Source: Streptomyces violaceusniger Tu 4113
GTDB lineage: Bacteria > Actinomycetota > Actinomycetes > Streptomycetales > Streptomycetaceae
Assembly (NCBI RefSeq): GCF_000147815.2
Contig: NC_015957.1
Span: forward strand, 1,240,001-1,304,000
Length of the DNA stretch: 64,000 bases
Direction: 5' to 3'
Below the pieces are notes generated by a model. The model was not told where the DNA came from. It did no database searches and saw nothing but the letters and a program-made list of their open reading frames with translations. The position numbers and the translations under genes were made by a program. Below are positions 33,188 to 41,821 of this stretch, piece after piece. The number at the start of each line of letters is the position of its first letter. The stretch's first letter is position 1.

Positions 33188-34831
33188 ATGCGCGGTGCCA
33201 AGAGCGCCAAGTGGGTCGCGTTGGCAGCGGTCGTGGCGCTGGCCGCGACCGCTTGCGGTGGTAACGGCAGCGACAGCGGCAGCAACGATATGAACAAGGG
33301 GGCGGCGGACCCGAACGGGATACTCACCGCCCAGTTGAGCGAGCCGCAGAACCCGCTGCAGCCGGCGAACGCGAAGGAGAGTCAGGGCAGCCGCGTGCTG
33401 CGGACGATCTTCGCGGGGCTGGTGGACTACGAGCCGGGCACCGGCAAGCTGGTCTACGTCAACGCGGAGTCGGTCACCCCCAACAAGGACTCCTCTGTCT
33501 GGACCGTCAAGCTCAAGCCGGGCTGGAAGTTCCACAACGGCGAGGCCGTGACCGCCAAGTCCTACGTGGACTCGTGGAACTGGTCGGCCAACGTGTCGAA
33601 CAACCAGACCAACTCGAGCTGGTTCCAGGACATCAAGGGCTACGAGGACGTCCACCCGGAGAAGGGCAAGCCCAAGGCCGACAAGATGTCCGGCCTCAAG
33701 GTCGTCAACGACAACGAGTTCAAGATCGAGCTCAACAGCTCGGTCTCGTACTTCGCCTACAAGCTGGGCTACGACGTGTGGACCCCGCTGCCCACCGGGT
33801 TCTTCAAGGACCCCAAGGGCTTCGGTGAGAAGCCGGTCGGCAACGGTCCCTACAAGTTCGTCTCCTGGGACCACAAGAAGATGATCAAGGTCCGGAAGTT
33901 CGACGGCTACCAGGGCCCGAACAAGGCCAAGAACGGCGGCATCGACTTCAAGAACTACACCACCGCCGACGCCGCCTACTCGGACCTGCGCTCGAACAAC
34001 CTCGACTGGATCGAGCAGGTCCCGACCACCGCGCTGACCAACTACAAGTCGGACCTCGGCAAGCGCGCGATCGACGAGGAGTACTCGGCGGTCCAGTCGG
34101 TCGTCCCGGCCTTCTACACCAAGCAGTTCAAGAACATCGACCCCAAGGTCATCCAGGGTCTGTCCATGGCGATCGACCGCGACACGATCACCAAGACCGT
34201 GCTGCACGGCTCCCGCACCCCGGCCGACAGCTTTGTCGCCCGCGGCGTGATCGGCTACAAGGCCGGTGCGCTGAAGGATCAGGTCACCTACGACCCGGCC
34301 AAGGCCAAGGCCCTCGTCAAGGAGGGCGGCGGTGTCCCGGGCAACAAGATCTCGATCCAGTTCAACGCCGACCAGGACCACAAGCCCTGGGTGGACGCGG
34401 TCTGCAACAGCATCCGCAAGGCCACCGGCGTCGACTGCGTCGGCGACTCCAAGCCCGACTTCCAGGCCGACCTGAACGCGCGTGACAAGCACCAGGTCAA
34501 GTCGATGTACCGCGGTGGCTGGGTGCTCGACTACCCGGTCAACTCGAACTTCATGAGGGACCTGTACGGCTCCAAGGCGGCCGGTAACACCAGCGGCTAC
34601 GCCAACAAGCAGTTCGACGAGCTCGCCAACAAGGCCGACAAGGCCGCCACCCTGGATGAGACCGTCAAGCTGTACCAGCAGGCGGAGCAGGTCCTCGCCA
34701 AGGACATGCCGGCGATCCCGCTGTGGTTCTACAAGGTCAACAGCGGCCAGTCCAACAAGGTCCGGGGGAAGATCCCCTACGGCCAGGACGGCGACCCCAT
34801 CTTCACCGACGTCCAGGTGAAGAAGAAGTAA
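33188..34831 (+). CDS. Opp1 oligopeptide-binding lipoprotein
   Basis: A 547-aa extracellular lipoprotein with signal peptide and lipobox ATAC (C23). SBP family 5 features are EPQNPLQPANAKESQGSRVL near the start, WKFHNGEAVTAKSYVDSWNW, PVGNGPYKFVSWDH and GLSMAIDRDTITKTVLHGSR. It captures oligopeptides for the two permeases downstream. First gene of a five-gene operon (lipoprotein, permease, permease, ATPase, ATPase). A perfect 18-bp-stem hairpin separates it from the permease genes, which would allow more lipoprotein than channel to be made. Confidence 0.95.
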   Translation: MRGAKSAKWVALAAVVALAATACGGNGSDSGSNDMNKGAADPNGILTAQLSEPQNPLQPANAKESQGSRVLRTIFAGLVDYEPGTGKLVYVNAESVTPNKDSSVWTVKLKPGWKFHNGEAVTAKSYVDSWNWSANVSNNQTNSSWFQDIKGYEDVHPEKGKPKADKMSGLKVVNDNEFKIELNSSVSYFAYKLGYDVWTPLPTGFFKDPKGFGEKPVGNGPYKFVSWDHKKMIKVRKFDGYQGPNKAKNGGIDFKNYTTADAAYSDLRSNNLDWIEQVPTTALTNYKSDLGKRAIDEEYSAVQSVVPAFYTKQFKNIDPKVIQGLSMAIDRDTITKTVLHGSRTPADSFVARGVIGYKAGALKDQVTYDPAKAKALVKEGGGVPGNKISIQFNADQDHKPWVDAVCNSIRKATGVDCVGDSKPDFQADLNARDKHQVKSMYRGGWVLDYPVNSNFMRDLYGSKAAGNTSGYANKQFDELANKADKAATLDETVKLYQQAEQVLAKDMPAIPLWFYKVNSGQSNKVRGKIPYGQDGDPIFTDVQVKKK

Positions 34832-34845
34832 TCATCGGGACCGCC

Positions 34846-34890
34846 GGCCGGTGCCGCCGCTCCTCCCACCAGGGAGCGGCGGCACCGGCC
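34846..34890 (+). terminator. Intra-operon hairpin after the Opp1 lipoprotein gene
   Basis: GGCCGGTGCCGCCGCTCC (34846-34863) pairs perfectly with GGAGCGGCGGCACCGGCC (34873-34890), 15 bases after the lipoprotein stop. It probably works as a partial terminator or mRNA-stabilising end. Confidence 0.8.
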
Positions 34891-34979
34891 CGCAGGCGTG
34901 AGGCCCGCAGCTCATCCCCCCACCCGCGTGGCGCAGACGAGACGTGGCCTCCGCCGCCCCCCAACGGCATGGAGGCATG

Positions 34980-35906
34980 ATGGGGCGCTACGTCGCCAGG
35001 CGACTGCTCCAGATGATCCCGGTGTTCATCGGGACTACTCTGATCATTTTTCTCATGGTCCACGTACTGCCCGGTGACCCAATCCGGGCGATGTGGGGAG
35101 ACAAGGCCGCGGACCCCGCGCAGGTCGCGTCCCTCCGCCATGAGTTCGGGCTGGACCAGCCCCTGTGGAGGCAGTACATCGACTACATGGTCAACCTCTT
35201 CCAGGGAGACTTCGGCAAGACCTTCGGCGGTCGCGAGGTCTCCGAGGAAATGGGGATGGCCTTCCCGGTGACCCTCCGCCTCGCGGCGGTGGCCCTCACC
35301 ATCGAGATCATCGTCGGCATCGGGCTCGGTGCCTGGGCCGGTCTCAAGGCCGGCCGCGCCGTGGACACCGGCGTCCTGATCTTCACGCTGATCGTCATCT
35401 CGATGCCGGTCTTCGTCCTCGGCTACCTGGCCCGGTTCATCTTCGCCGACGAGCTCGGCTGGCTGCCACCGAACGTGCAGGACTCGACGAACCTGGAGCA
35501 GCTACTGCTGCCCGGCTTCGTCCTCGCGATGCTCTCCATGGCGTATGTGGCCCGGCTGACCCGGACCACGTTCGCCGAGAACCTGCGCGCCGACTACATG
35601 CGCACCGCGCTCGCCAAGGGCCTGCCGCGCCGCCGCATCATCGGCGTCCACCTGCTGCGCAACTCGCTGATCCCCGTGATCACCTTCCTCGGCACCGACA
35701 TCGGCGCGCTCATCGGCGGCGCGGTGGTCACCGAGGGCATCTTCAACGTCCAGGGCGTCGGAAACCTGCTCTTCAAGGCGCTCGGACAGCGGGAGGGCAC
35801 CACCATCGTCGGCACGGTGACGATCTTCGTCCTCGTCATCCTGCTGATCAACCTAGTCGTCGACCTGCTGTACGCGGTCCTGGACCCGAGGATCCGGTAT
35901 GCCTGA
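34980..35906 (+). CDS. Opp1 ABC permease (DppB/OppB type)
   Basis: A 308-aa permease with about six helices. The N-terminal MMGRYVARRLLQMIPVFIG-type start and HVLPGDP loop are typical of OppB. The EAA-type coupling loop reads NLRADYMRTALAKGLPRRRI, followed by HLLRNSLIPVITFLGTD. Two ATGs (34977, 34980) follow GGAGG; the second has better spacing. The end overlaps the next permease by 8 bp (ATGCCTGA). Confidence 0.95.
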   Translation: MGRYVARRLLQMIPVFIGTTLIIFLMVHVLPGDPIRAMWGDKAADPAQVASLRHEFGLDQPLWRQYIDYMVNLFQGDFGKTFGGREVSEEMGMAFPVTLRLAAVALTIEIIVGIGLGAWAGLKAGRAVDTGVLIFTLIVISMPVFVLGYLARFIFADELGWLPPNVQDSTNLEQLLLPGFVLAMLSMAYVARLTRTTFAENLRADYMRTALAKGLPRRRIIGVHLLRNSLIPVITFLGTDIGALIGGAVVTEGIFNVQGVGNLLFKALGQREGTTIVGTVTIFVLVILLINLVVDLLYAVLDPRIRYA

Positions 35907-36876
35907 CATGACCAAATCCCAGTCCGGTACGGCGGTCGACACGGCGGTCGACGCCGTGGCCCCGCCGACCGAGGTGGACACCGCCCCCGCCGCCGGCCCC
36001 GTCTCCCAGGGCAAGCCGCGCTCGCTGTGGGGCGACGCCTGGTTCGAGCTGCGCCACCGGCCGCTGTTCTGGGTCTCGGCGGTGCTGCTGGTGCTGCTGC
36101 TCAGCATCGCGTTGTTCCCCGGTTTGTTCACCGGCGCCGACCCCAAGGACGGCGACCTGACCAACCACTTCCTGACCAAGCCGGAGCTGACGCACTTCTT
36201 CCAGGCCGACTGGTTCGGCTACGACGGGCAGGGCCGTTCCATCTACGCCCGGGTCATCTACGGCACCCGCGCCTCCATCATGGTCGGTGTCGGGGTGACG
36301 GCCTCGGTCACCATCTTCGGTGGCCTGCTGGGCATGCTGGCCGGGTACTTCGGCGGCTGGATCGACTCGATCGTCTCCCGCATCGTCGACATCTTCTTCG
36401 GTCTGCCGTTCCTGCTCGGCTCGATGGTCGTGCTGAACGCGTTCACCGAGCGCAAGGTGTACGTGGTGATCGCGGCGCTGGCCTTCCTGGGCTGGACCAC
36501 CATCGCCCGGGTGATGCGCAGCTCGGTGATCACGGCCAAGCAGGCGGACTACGTCACCGCGGCGCGCGCCCTCGGCGCGGGCACCAACCGGATCCTGTTC
36601 CGGCACGTCCTGCCCAACGCGCTCGCGCCCACCATCGTGGTCGCGACGATCTCGCTCGGCGCCTACATCTCAGCCGAGGCCACGCTGTCGTACCTGGGTC
36701 TCGGCCTCGCCGACCCGACGATCTCGTGGGGCATCGACATCTCGTCGGCCAAGGACGCCATCCGGGACAACCCGCATGTGATGCTCTTCCCGGCCGGAAT
36801 GCTGAGCCTCACGGTCTTCGCATTCATCACGCTCGGCGACGCGGTGCGCGACGCCCTCGACCCCAAGCTGCGCTGA
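35899..36876 (+). CDS. Opp1 ABC permease (DppC/OppC type)
   Basis: A 325-aa permease. A 45-residue cytosolic extension rich in Ala, Val and Thr precedes the first helix (FWVSAVLLVLLLSIALFPGL). The DppC hallmarks are HFFQADWFGYDGQGRSIYAR, QADYVTAARALGAGTNRILF (coupling loop) and the end FITLGDAVRDALDPKLR. Coupled to the preceding gene by an 8-bp overlap. With its partner it forms the peptide channel. Confidence 0.95.
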   Translation: MPDMTKSQSGTAVDTAVDAVAPPTEVDTAPAAGPVSQGKPRSLWGDAWFELRHRPLFWVSAVLLVLLLSIALFPGLFTGADPKDGDLTNHFLTKPELTHFFQADWFGYDGQGRSIYARVIYGTRASIMVGVGVTASVTIFGGLLGMLAGYFGGWIDSIVSRIVDIFFGLPFLLGSMVVLNAFTERKVYVVIAALAFLGWTTIARVMRSSVITAKQADYVTAARALGAGTNRILFRHVLPNALAPTIVVATISLGAYISAEATLSYLGLGLADPTISWGIDISSAKDAIRDNPHVMLFPAGMLSLTVFAFITLGDAVRDALDPKLR

Positions 36877-36887
36877 GGAGGGCATAC

Positions 36888-37946
36888 GTGACCACCATCG
36901 AGAAGACCGCGGACGACGCCGTCCGCGAGGGTGCAGGCGACGACGGCACCCCACTGCTGGAAGTCCGCGATCTGCATGTGGAGTTCCACACCCGGGACGG
37001 TGTCGCCAAGGCCGTCAACGGCGTGAACTACAGCGTCGACGCCGGTGAGACGCTCGCCGTCCTCGGCGAGTCCGGCTCCGGCAAGTCGGTGACCGCCCAG
37101 GCGATCATGGGCATCCTCGACATGCCGCCCGGGAAGATCCCGCAGGGCCAGATCCTCTTCCGCGGCGAGGACATGCTCACCATGTCGGGGGAGGAGCGCC
37201 GGAAGATCCGCGGCCGGAGGATCGCCATGATCTTCCAGGACGCGCTCTCCTCGCTGAACCCGGTGCTCTCCGTCGGCTATCAGCTCGGCGAGATGTTCCG
37301 GGTCCACCAGGGCCTGTCCAAGAAGGACGCCAAGGCCAAGGCCATCGAGCTGATGGACCGGGTCCGCATCCCGGCGGCCAAGGAGCGGGTGAGCGACTAT
37401 CCGCACCAGTTCTCCGGCGGTATGCGCCAGCGCATCATGATCGCCATGGCGCTCGCGCTGGAGCCCGACCTGATCATCGCCGACGAGCCGACCACGGCCC
37501 TCGACGTCACCGTCCAGGCCCAGGTGATGGATCTGCTCGCGGAGCTTCAGCGTGAGTACAACATGGGTCTGATCCTGATCACCCATGACCTGGGCGTGGT
37601 CGCGGACGTCGCCGACAAGATCGCCGTGATGTACGCGGGCCGGATCGTCGAGACCGCCCCCGTGTACGAGCTCTACAAGCGCCCGGCCCACCCCTACACC
37701 CGGGGCCTGCTGGACTCCATCCCGCGCCTGGACCGCAAGGGGCAGGAGCTCTACGCGATCAAGGGGCTGCCGCCCAACCTGCTCAAGATCCCCTCGGGCT
37801 GCGCCTTCAACCCGCGCTGCCCCAAGGCGGAGGACATCTGCCGTACGGACGTCCCCGCGCTGGTGCCGGTCACCGAGCAGGACGGCACGGAGCTGCCGGG
37901 CCGCGGCAGCGCGTGCCACTTCTGGAAGGAGACCCTCCATGGCTGA
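36888..37946 (+). CDS. Opp1 ABC ATPase (DppD/OppD type)
   Basis: A 352-aa ATPase. Walker [10 protein letters not shown]-loop [11 protein letters not shown], signature FSGGMRQR, Walker [15 protein letters not shown]-loop THDLG. The C-terminal oligopeptide-type extension contains the Cys cluster ([14 protein letters not shown] and ACHFWKE), which in this family can bind an iron-sulfur cluster. GTG 36888 follows GAGGAGG. The stop overlaps the next ATPase by 8 bp (ATGGCTGA). Confidence 0.95.
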   Translation: MTTIEKTADDAVREGAGDDGTPLLEVRDLHVEFHTRDGVAKAVNGVNYSVDAGETLAVLGESGSGKSVTAQAIMGILDMPPGKIPQGQILFRGEDMLTMSGEERRKIRGRRIAMIFQDALSSLNPVLSVGYQLGEMFRVHQGLSKKDAKAKAIELMDRVRIPAAKERVSDYPHQFSGGMRQRIMIAMALALEPDLIIADEPTTALDVTVQAQVMDLLAELQREYNMGLILITHDLGVVADVADKIAVMYAGRIVETAPVYELYKRPAHPYTRGLLDSIPRLDRKGQELYAIKGLPPNLLKIPSGCAFNPRCPKAEDICRTDVPALVPVTEQDGTELPGRGSACHFWKETLHG

Positions 37947-39108
37947 CACCGAGAAGAACGAGGCGGCCATGGAACCGGCCGCGGAACCGGCCGTGGACGC
38001 GACCCCCAACGTCACGGAGGTGGAGACGGTCGACGCCGCCACCGAGGACGAGGCGGTCGCGGCCCTCGATGCCAAGGTCGACCGCGGCGAGCCGATCCTC
38101 CAGGTGCGCAATCTGGTCAAGCACTTCCCGCTGACCCAGGGCATCCTCTTCAAGCGGCAGATCGGCGCGGTCAAGGCGGTCGACGGCATCTCCTTCGACC
38201 TCTACCAGGGCGAGACGCTCGGCATCGTGGGCGAGTCCGGCTGTGGCAAGTCCACCGTCGCCAAGCTGCTGATGACCCTGGAGACCGCCACCGCGGGCGA
38301 GGTCTTCTACAAGGGCCAGGACATCACCAGGCTGTCGGGCCGCGCGCTGCGGGCCGTCCGCCGCAACATCCAGATGGTGTTCCAGGACCCGTACACCTCG
38401 CTCAACCCGCGTATGACGGTGGGCGACATCATCGGGGAGCCCTTCGAGATCCACCCCGAGGTGGCTCCCAAGGGCGACCGGCGCCGCAAGGTCCAGGAAC
38501 TCCTGGACGTCGTGGGCCTCAACCCCGAGTACATCAACCGCTACCCCCACCAGTTCTCCGGCGGCCAGCGCCAGCGCATCGGCATCGCGCGCGGGCTCGC
38601 CCTCAACCCGGAGATCATCATCTGCGACGAGCCGGTCTCCGCGCTCGACGTCTCCGTCCAGGCACAGGTCATCAACCTGATGGAGGGCCTGCAGGACGAG
38701 TTCAACCTGTCCTACATCTTCATCGCCCACGACCTGTCCATCGTCCGGCACATCTCCGACCGGGTCGGCGTGATGTACCTGGGCAAGATGGCCGAGATCG
38801 GCTCCGACACCGAGATCTACGACCACCCGACGCACCCCTACACCCAGGCGCTGCTGTCGGCCGTCCCGGTCCCGGACCCTCAGTCGCGCGAGGGCCGCGA
38901 ACGCATCATCCTCACCGGCGACGTCCCGTCCCCGGCCAACCCGCCCTCCGGCTGCCGCTTCCGCACCCGCTGCTGGAAGGCCGAGGACAAGTGCGCCAAG
39001 GAGATCCCGCTCCTGGCCATCCCGGAGCGCTTCGCCGGATCGGACTCGCCCGCGGCACACGAGTCGGCATGCCACTTCGCGGAGGAGAAGGACGTGGTCC
39101 ACGCCTGA
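37939..39108 (+). CDS. Opp1 ABC ATPase (DppF/OppF type)
   Basis: A 389-aa ATPase, longer than usual through an acidic, Ala/Glu/Thr-rich N-terminal extension of about 50 residues (EKNEAAMEPAAEP). The core has Walker [10 protein letters not shown]-loop [20 protein letters not shown], signature FSGGQRQR, Walker [14 protein letters not shown], then [14 protein letters not shown] in the peptide-type C-terminus. Last gene of Opp1, followed by a perfect 24-bp-stem terminator. Confidence 0.95.
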   Translation: MADTEKNEAAMEPAAEPAVDATPNVTEVETVDAATEDEAVAALDAKVDRGEPILQVRNLVKHFPLTQGILFKRQIGAVKAVDGISFDLYQGETLGIVGESGCGKSTVAKLLMTLETATAGEVFYKGQDITRLSGRALRAVRRNIQMVFQDPYTSLNPRMTVGDIIGEPFEIHPEVAPKGDRRRKVQELLDVVGLNPEYINRYPHQFSGGQRQRIGIARGLALNPEIIICDEPVSALDVSVQAQVINLMEGLQDEFNLSYIFIAHDLSIVRHISDRVGVMYLGKMAEIGSDTEIYDHPTHPYTQALLSAVPVPDPQSREGRERIILTGDVPSPANPPSGCRFRTRCWKAEDKCAKEIPLLAIPERFAGSDSPAAHESACHFAEEKDVVHA

Positions 39109-39132
39109 CGCCCTCTTGCGGGCCGCTGTTGA

Positions 39133-39185
39133 ACGACGAGGGCCGCCCGGGACGTGATCACCACGTCCCGGGCGGCCCTCGTCGT
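39133..39185. terminator. Very strong bidirectional terminator after Opp1
   Basis: A perfect 24-bp stem: ACGACGAGGGCCGCCCGGGA... at 39133-39156 pairs with 39162-39185 around a 5-base loop. It lies 24 bp after the Opp1 ATPase stop and 45 bp from the converging DUF6247-like gene. Confidence 0.93.
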
Positions 39186-39229
39186 CGTTCAGGCCCCGTC
39201 CGACTCCGGCCAATGCTGCACGGAATCGC

Positions 39230-39655
39230 TCACGCTGCGACCTCGCGACGCGCGGCGTCCAACAGCACTCCGATCTCGGCCGAGGCGCGCCGGGCGTCCT
39301 CGATGCTGGGCGCATCGGCGACGGCCGCCTCCAACTCGTAGAGTCGTCGAGCCCGATCCGGGTGGCGCCGCAGAGCAACGAAGACTCCCCAGCGGTGGAG
39401 GAAAGTGTGCATGGGGACGGTGCTGTCCGTCTGCACCGCCTCCTGCCAGGCGCTGTGGAATTCCTCCTCGAATCGGACGGCCGCGCCGAGGTCGAGGGAG
39501 CGCACGGCAACCCGCAGAGCCTGCTCGGTCAGCGGCGGCATGGGGAACAGCGGCTCGTCGTGGGAGTCCTCTATGGGCTGTGTGCTCACGGCGCCGTCTC
39601 CTCCGGTGTGCCGTAGGTCGTCCACATAGGGCGATCGTTGCAGGCCAATGTTCAT
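39230..39655 (-). CDS. DUF6247-like protein
   Basis: A 141-aa soluble, mostly helical protein. The stretch VRFEEEFHSAWQEAVQTDST, with LHRWGVFVALRRHPDRARRL, fits the DUF6247 group that often accompanies XRE regulators and toxin-like genes in Streptomyces; the assignment is from memory. ATG 39655 overlaps the stop of the ATP-binding gene (ATGA), so both are co-translated. Function is unknown. Confidence 0.75.
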   Translation of the reverse strand: MNIGLQRSPYVDDLRHTGGDGAVSTQPIEDSHDEPLFPMPPLTEQALRVAVRSLDLGAAVRFEEEFHSAWQEAVQTDSTVPMHTFLHRWGVFVALRRHPDRARRLYELEAAVADAPSIEDARRASAEIGVLLDAARREVAA

Positions 39656-40089
39656 TGAGCCTGCCCCATCACGGGTGGCGGCGGGGTCAGCGTGAACCAT
39701 ACGGCCTTGCCGGTGACGCCCGTGTCCTTGTCGGTGTAGTCGCGCACGCCCCAGGTGTCGGAGCACGACTCGACGAGCGTGAGCCCGCGCCCGCTCTCGT
39801 CCTCGGCGTTCGCCACCACCTGCTGTGGCAGCCCGCAGCCGGAGTCCCACACGGTGACCCGGAAGTCCGGCGGTGTGGGCTCCCAGTCCATGCTGACGTA
39901 CGCGTCGGTGGTGGTGTTCCGGTACGCGTTGGTGACCAGCTCCGATACGAGCAGTTCGGCCGTGCCGACGATGCAGTCGAGCCGCGCCGCCCTGAGGACG
40001 TGGCGGATGGTGGCCCGTACGACGCCTACGGCGCGCGGGTCGTGAGGGATGAACAGGCCGTAGGACCAGGGCTCTTCGGGCGTGCGCAT
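39652..40089 (-). CDS. Anti-sigma-type ATP-binding protein (HATPase_c_2)
   Basis: A 145-aa stand-alone GHKL ATPase domain of the RsbW-like type. The N-box is AELLVSELVTNAYRNTT; the G1 and G2 boxes read VWDSGCGLPQ and ESGRGLTLVESC. Members usually act as anti-sigma or regulatory partners and are commonly found beside XRE/DUF397 genes in Streptomyces. GGAGG precedes the ATG at 40089. It is divergent from the XRE gene with a palindromic site between them. Confidence 0.92.
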   Translation of the reverse strand: MRTPEEPWSYGLFIPHDPRAVGVVRATIRHVLRAARLDCIVGTAELLVSELVTNAYRNTTTDAYVSMDWEPTPPDFRVTVWDSGCGLPQQVVANAEDESGRGLTLVESCSDTWGVRDYTDKDTGVTGKAVWFTLTPPPPVMGQAQ

Positions 40090-40160
40090 GGGGCAGCCTC
40101 CGGTTGAGTGCCTTGTGTGACTGGCGCCATACGTAAGGTAGCGATGCGGCGCGTATATAT

Positions 40161-40178
40161 TCAACCGATCCGGATTGA
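40161..40178. promoter_or_regulatory. Imperfect palindrome between ATP-binding and XRE genes
   Basis: TCAACCGATCCGGATTGA has matching TCAA/TTGA ends and a GATC centre, next to an AT-rich TATATAT (40154-40160). It is a good candidate operator and promoter for this divergent regulatory pair. Confidence 0.5.
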
Positions 40179-40246
40179 GTGGGGTTACGGAGTGGACGCA
40201 TGCGCGTGCATCGCGCAACACTCGCCGCACGAGAGAGGGGAACCGC

Positions 40247-41137
40247 ATGGGGCTCAGGGCTGATCCCACGTATCGGCAGCGCCGATTCGGCATCGAGGTG
40301 CGCAGGCTGCGTGAGGCTGCGGGGCTGACTGTCGGTGAGGCGGCCCAGGTGGTGGGGATGCGTCAGCCGCACTTCAGTAATGTCGAGGCGGGCCGCACTG
40401 GCCTGTCGGCCGAACGCCTCCAGAAGCTGACGGAAGCGTTGGGTGGTACGTATACGTATCCCGTTGACGCTCTGCTGGCTCTGGGGCAGGAACCCGGGAA
40501 CGGATGGTGGAGCGACTACCGCACGACTCTGGGTGCGACCCACCTCGACCTGGCCGAGCTGGAGACCGGAGCCGTTGCCCTGCGCAACTACGAGCTGCTG
40601 TTCATCCCGGGGTTGCTCCAGACCTTCGAGTACGCGACGGCCGTGCACAGCAGCGGCTTCTCGCCGACTGTGAGTGAAGTGCGTGACGCGGCCGTGGAGT
40701 TCAGGATGCGGCGGCAGAAGGTTCTGCCGGGCGAGCGGTCTCCTCGGTTCCACGCCATCGTCCACGAGGCGGCGCTGCGCGTTCTCTACGGTGGTCGCGC
40801 GGTGATGCGTGATCAACTGCTGCGGCTGATCGAGGTGTCTCGCTTGCCGAACGTCACGATCCAGATCGTGCCCATCGACAACGAGGGAAGCGCGGCCTTC
40901 AGCCACCCGTTCATGGTGATCGAACCGGGCGTGGTGGAATTGGGCACGGTGCTCGTCGACCAGGTGGGCAAGGCGCAGTTCCTCGACGAGCGCCAAACGC
41001 TGTCCGAATATGGGGAGTCGTTCGCGAGACTGAGCGAACTGGCCCTGCCCCCAGTGGATGCTGAGGCTGCGCCGGAAGCTCGCACGGCGAAGGATTCCCT
41101 CGGGCTCATCCAGCACATCCTCTACCCGCTTCTCTAA
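40247..41137 (+). CDS. XRE-family regulator with DUF5753 domain
   Basis: A 296-aa regulator. An N-terminal helix-turn-helix (about 12-70: RRLREAAGLTVGEAAQVVGM, HFSNVEAGRTGLS) is followed by a DUF5753 domain (about 100-280: ELLFIPGLLQTFEYATAVHS, IHEAALR-like VHEAALRVLYGG, VTIQIVP). GAGAGGGGAA precedes the ATG. The next gene encodes its usual DUF397 partner. Such pairs act in development, antibiotic control or toxin-antitoxin-like behaviour in Streptomyces. Confidence 0.95.
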   Translation: MGLRADPTYRQRRFGIEVRRLREAAGLTVGEAAQVVGMRQPHFSNVEAGRTGLSAERLQKLTEALGGTYTYPVDALLALGQEPGNGWWSDYRTTLGATHLDLAELETGAVALRNYELLFIPGLLQTFEYATAVHSSGFSPTVSEVRDAAVEFRMRRQKVLPGERSPRFHAIVHEAALRVLYGGRAVMRDQLLRLIEVSRLPNVTIQIVPIDNEGSAAFSHPFMVIEPGVVELGTVLVDQVGKAQFLDERQTLSEYGESFARLSELALPPVDAEAAPEARTAKDSLGLIQHILYPLL

Positions 41138-41149
41138 GGAGAGAGCCGC

Positions 41150-41350
41150 ATGTCCTCGTTTGCCTGGCGGAAGTCCAGCTTCAGCACGGGCGACGCGCCC
41201 AACTGTGTCGAACTCGCCGCCGACCCCACCGGCACCCCTCACCTCCGCGAGAGCGACGACCCGGAGGTCGTCATAGCCACGACCCCGGCCGCGCTGCGCG
41301 CGTTCCTGCGGGCTGCGAAGGCGGGGGAGTTCGACCGCATCGAAGGGTGA
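41150..41350 (+). CDS. DUF397 protein
   Basis: A 66-aa protein with the DUF397 pattern: FAWRKSSFSTGDAPNCVELA at the N-terminus and RESDDPEVVIATTPAALRAF in the second half. AAGGAGAG lies upstream, 12 bp after the XRE stop, so the two are an operon. DUF397 proteins are thought to bind or regulate their XRE partner. Confidence 0.95.
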   Translation: MSSFAWRKSSFSTGDAPNCVELAADPTGTPHLRESDDPEVVIATTPAALRAFLRAAKAGEFDRIEG

Positions 41351-41566
41351 GCCGCGCCCCTCCCGGCACCCCTTCCGAAAGTGCTTGACCTGGCGCAACT
41401 AATTTGTCAAGCGTTTTTCAGAGGGGTACCCCACCCCCCTGCCAATCCGGAGGCGGTCCGGCAGTCCGGCAAGGGCCTCGGGCCTCCGAGCACGGGCGCC
41501 GCCACCGGCGCCCACCCTTCGGCGGCCGGCGCCCGGCGATGGCGCGCCGCCCGTCACCCCCGACCC

Positions 41567-41770
41567 ATGCTCAAATGGGACGAGACGGCGGCGCGGGAGA
41601 TCGGGGAATCGCTGGCTCTGGCAGGAACGTCGGATCCGGTGGACGGAGCCGTCGCCGTGCTCGCCGTACGGCAAGGGGCGGCGATCGCCACCTCCGACCC
41701 CGACGACATCCGGCATCTGCTCGACCGGCTCGGCAGCCGAGGCAAGCTGGTGGCCGTGCAGCAGGTCTGA
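41567..41770 (+). pseudogene. PIN-domain remnant (C-terminal part)
   Basis: The last 60 codons read AREIGESLALAGTSDPVDGA, with IATSDPDDIRHLLDRLG. The first resembles the region around the third acidic residue of PIN nucleases and the second the typical TSDPDDI strand-turn. The N-terminal half with the first catalytic Asp is missing. Upstream 41351-41566 shows no matching sequence, and no ribosome site precedes the ATG. No antitoxin gene is seen. A dyad CTTGAC (41384-41389) and GTCAAG (41406-41411) lies upstream in unusually AT-rich sequence. Confidence 0.6.
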
Positions 41771-41821
41771 AGACCGGCTGCTCGGGGCGGACACGGACCG
41801 GGCCCGTCGGTCGCCGGGGGC

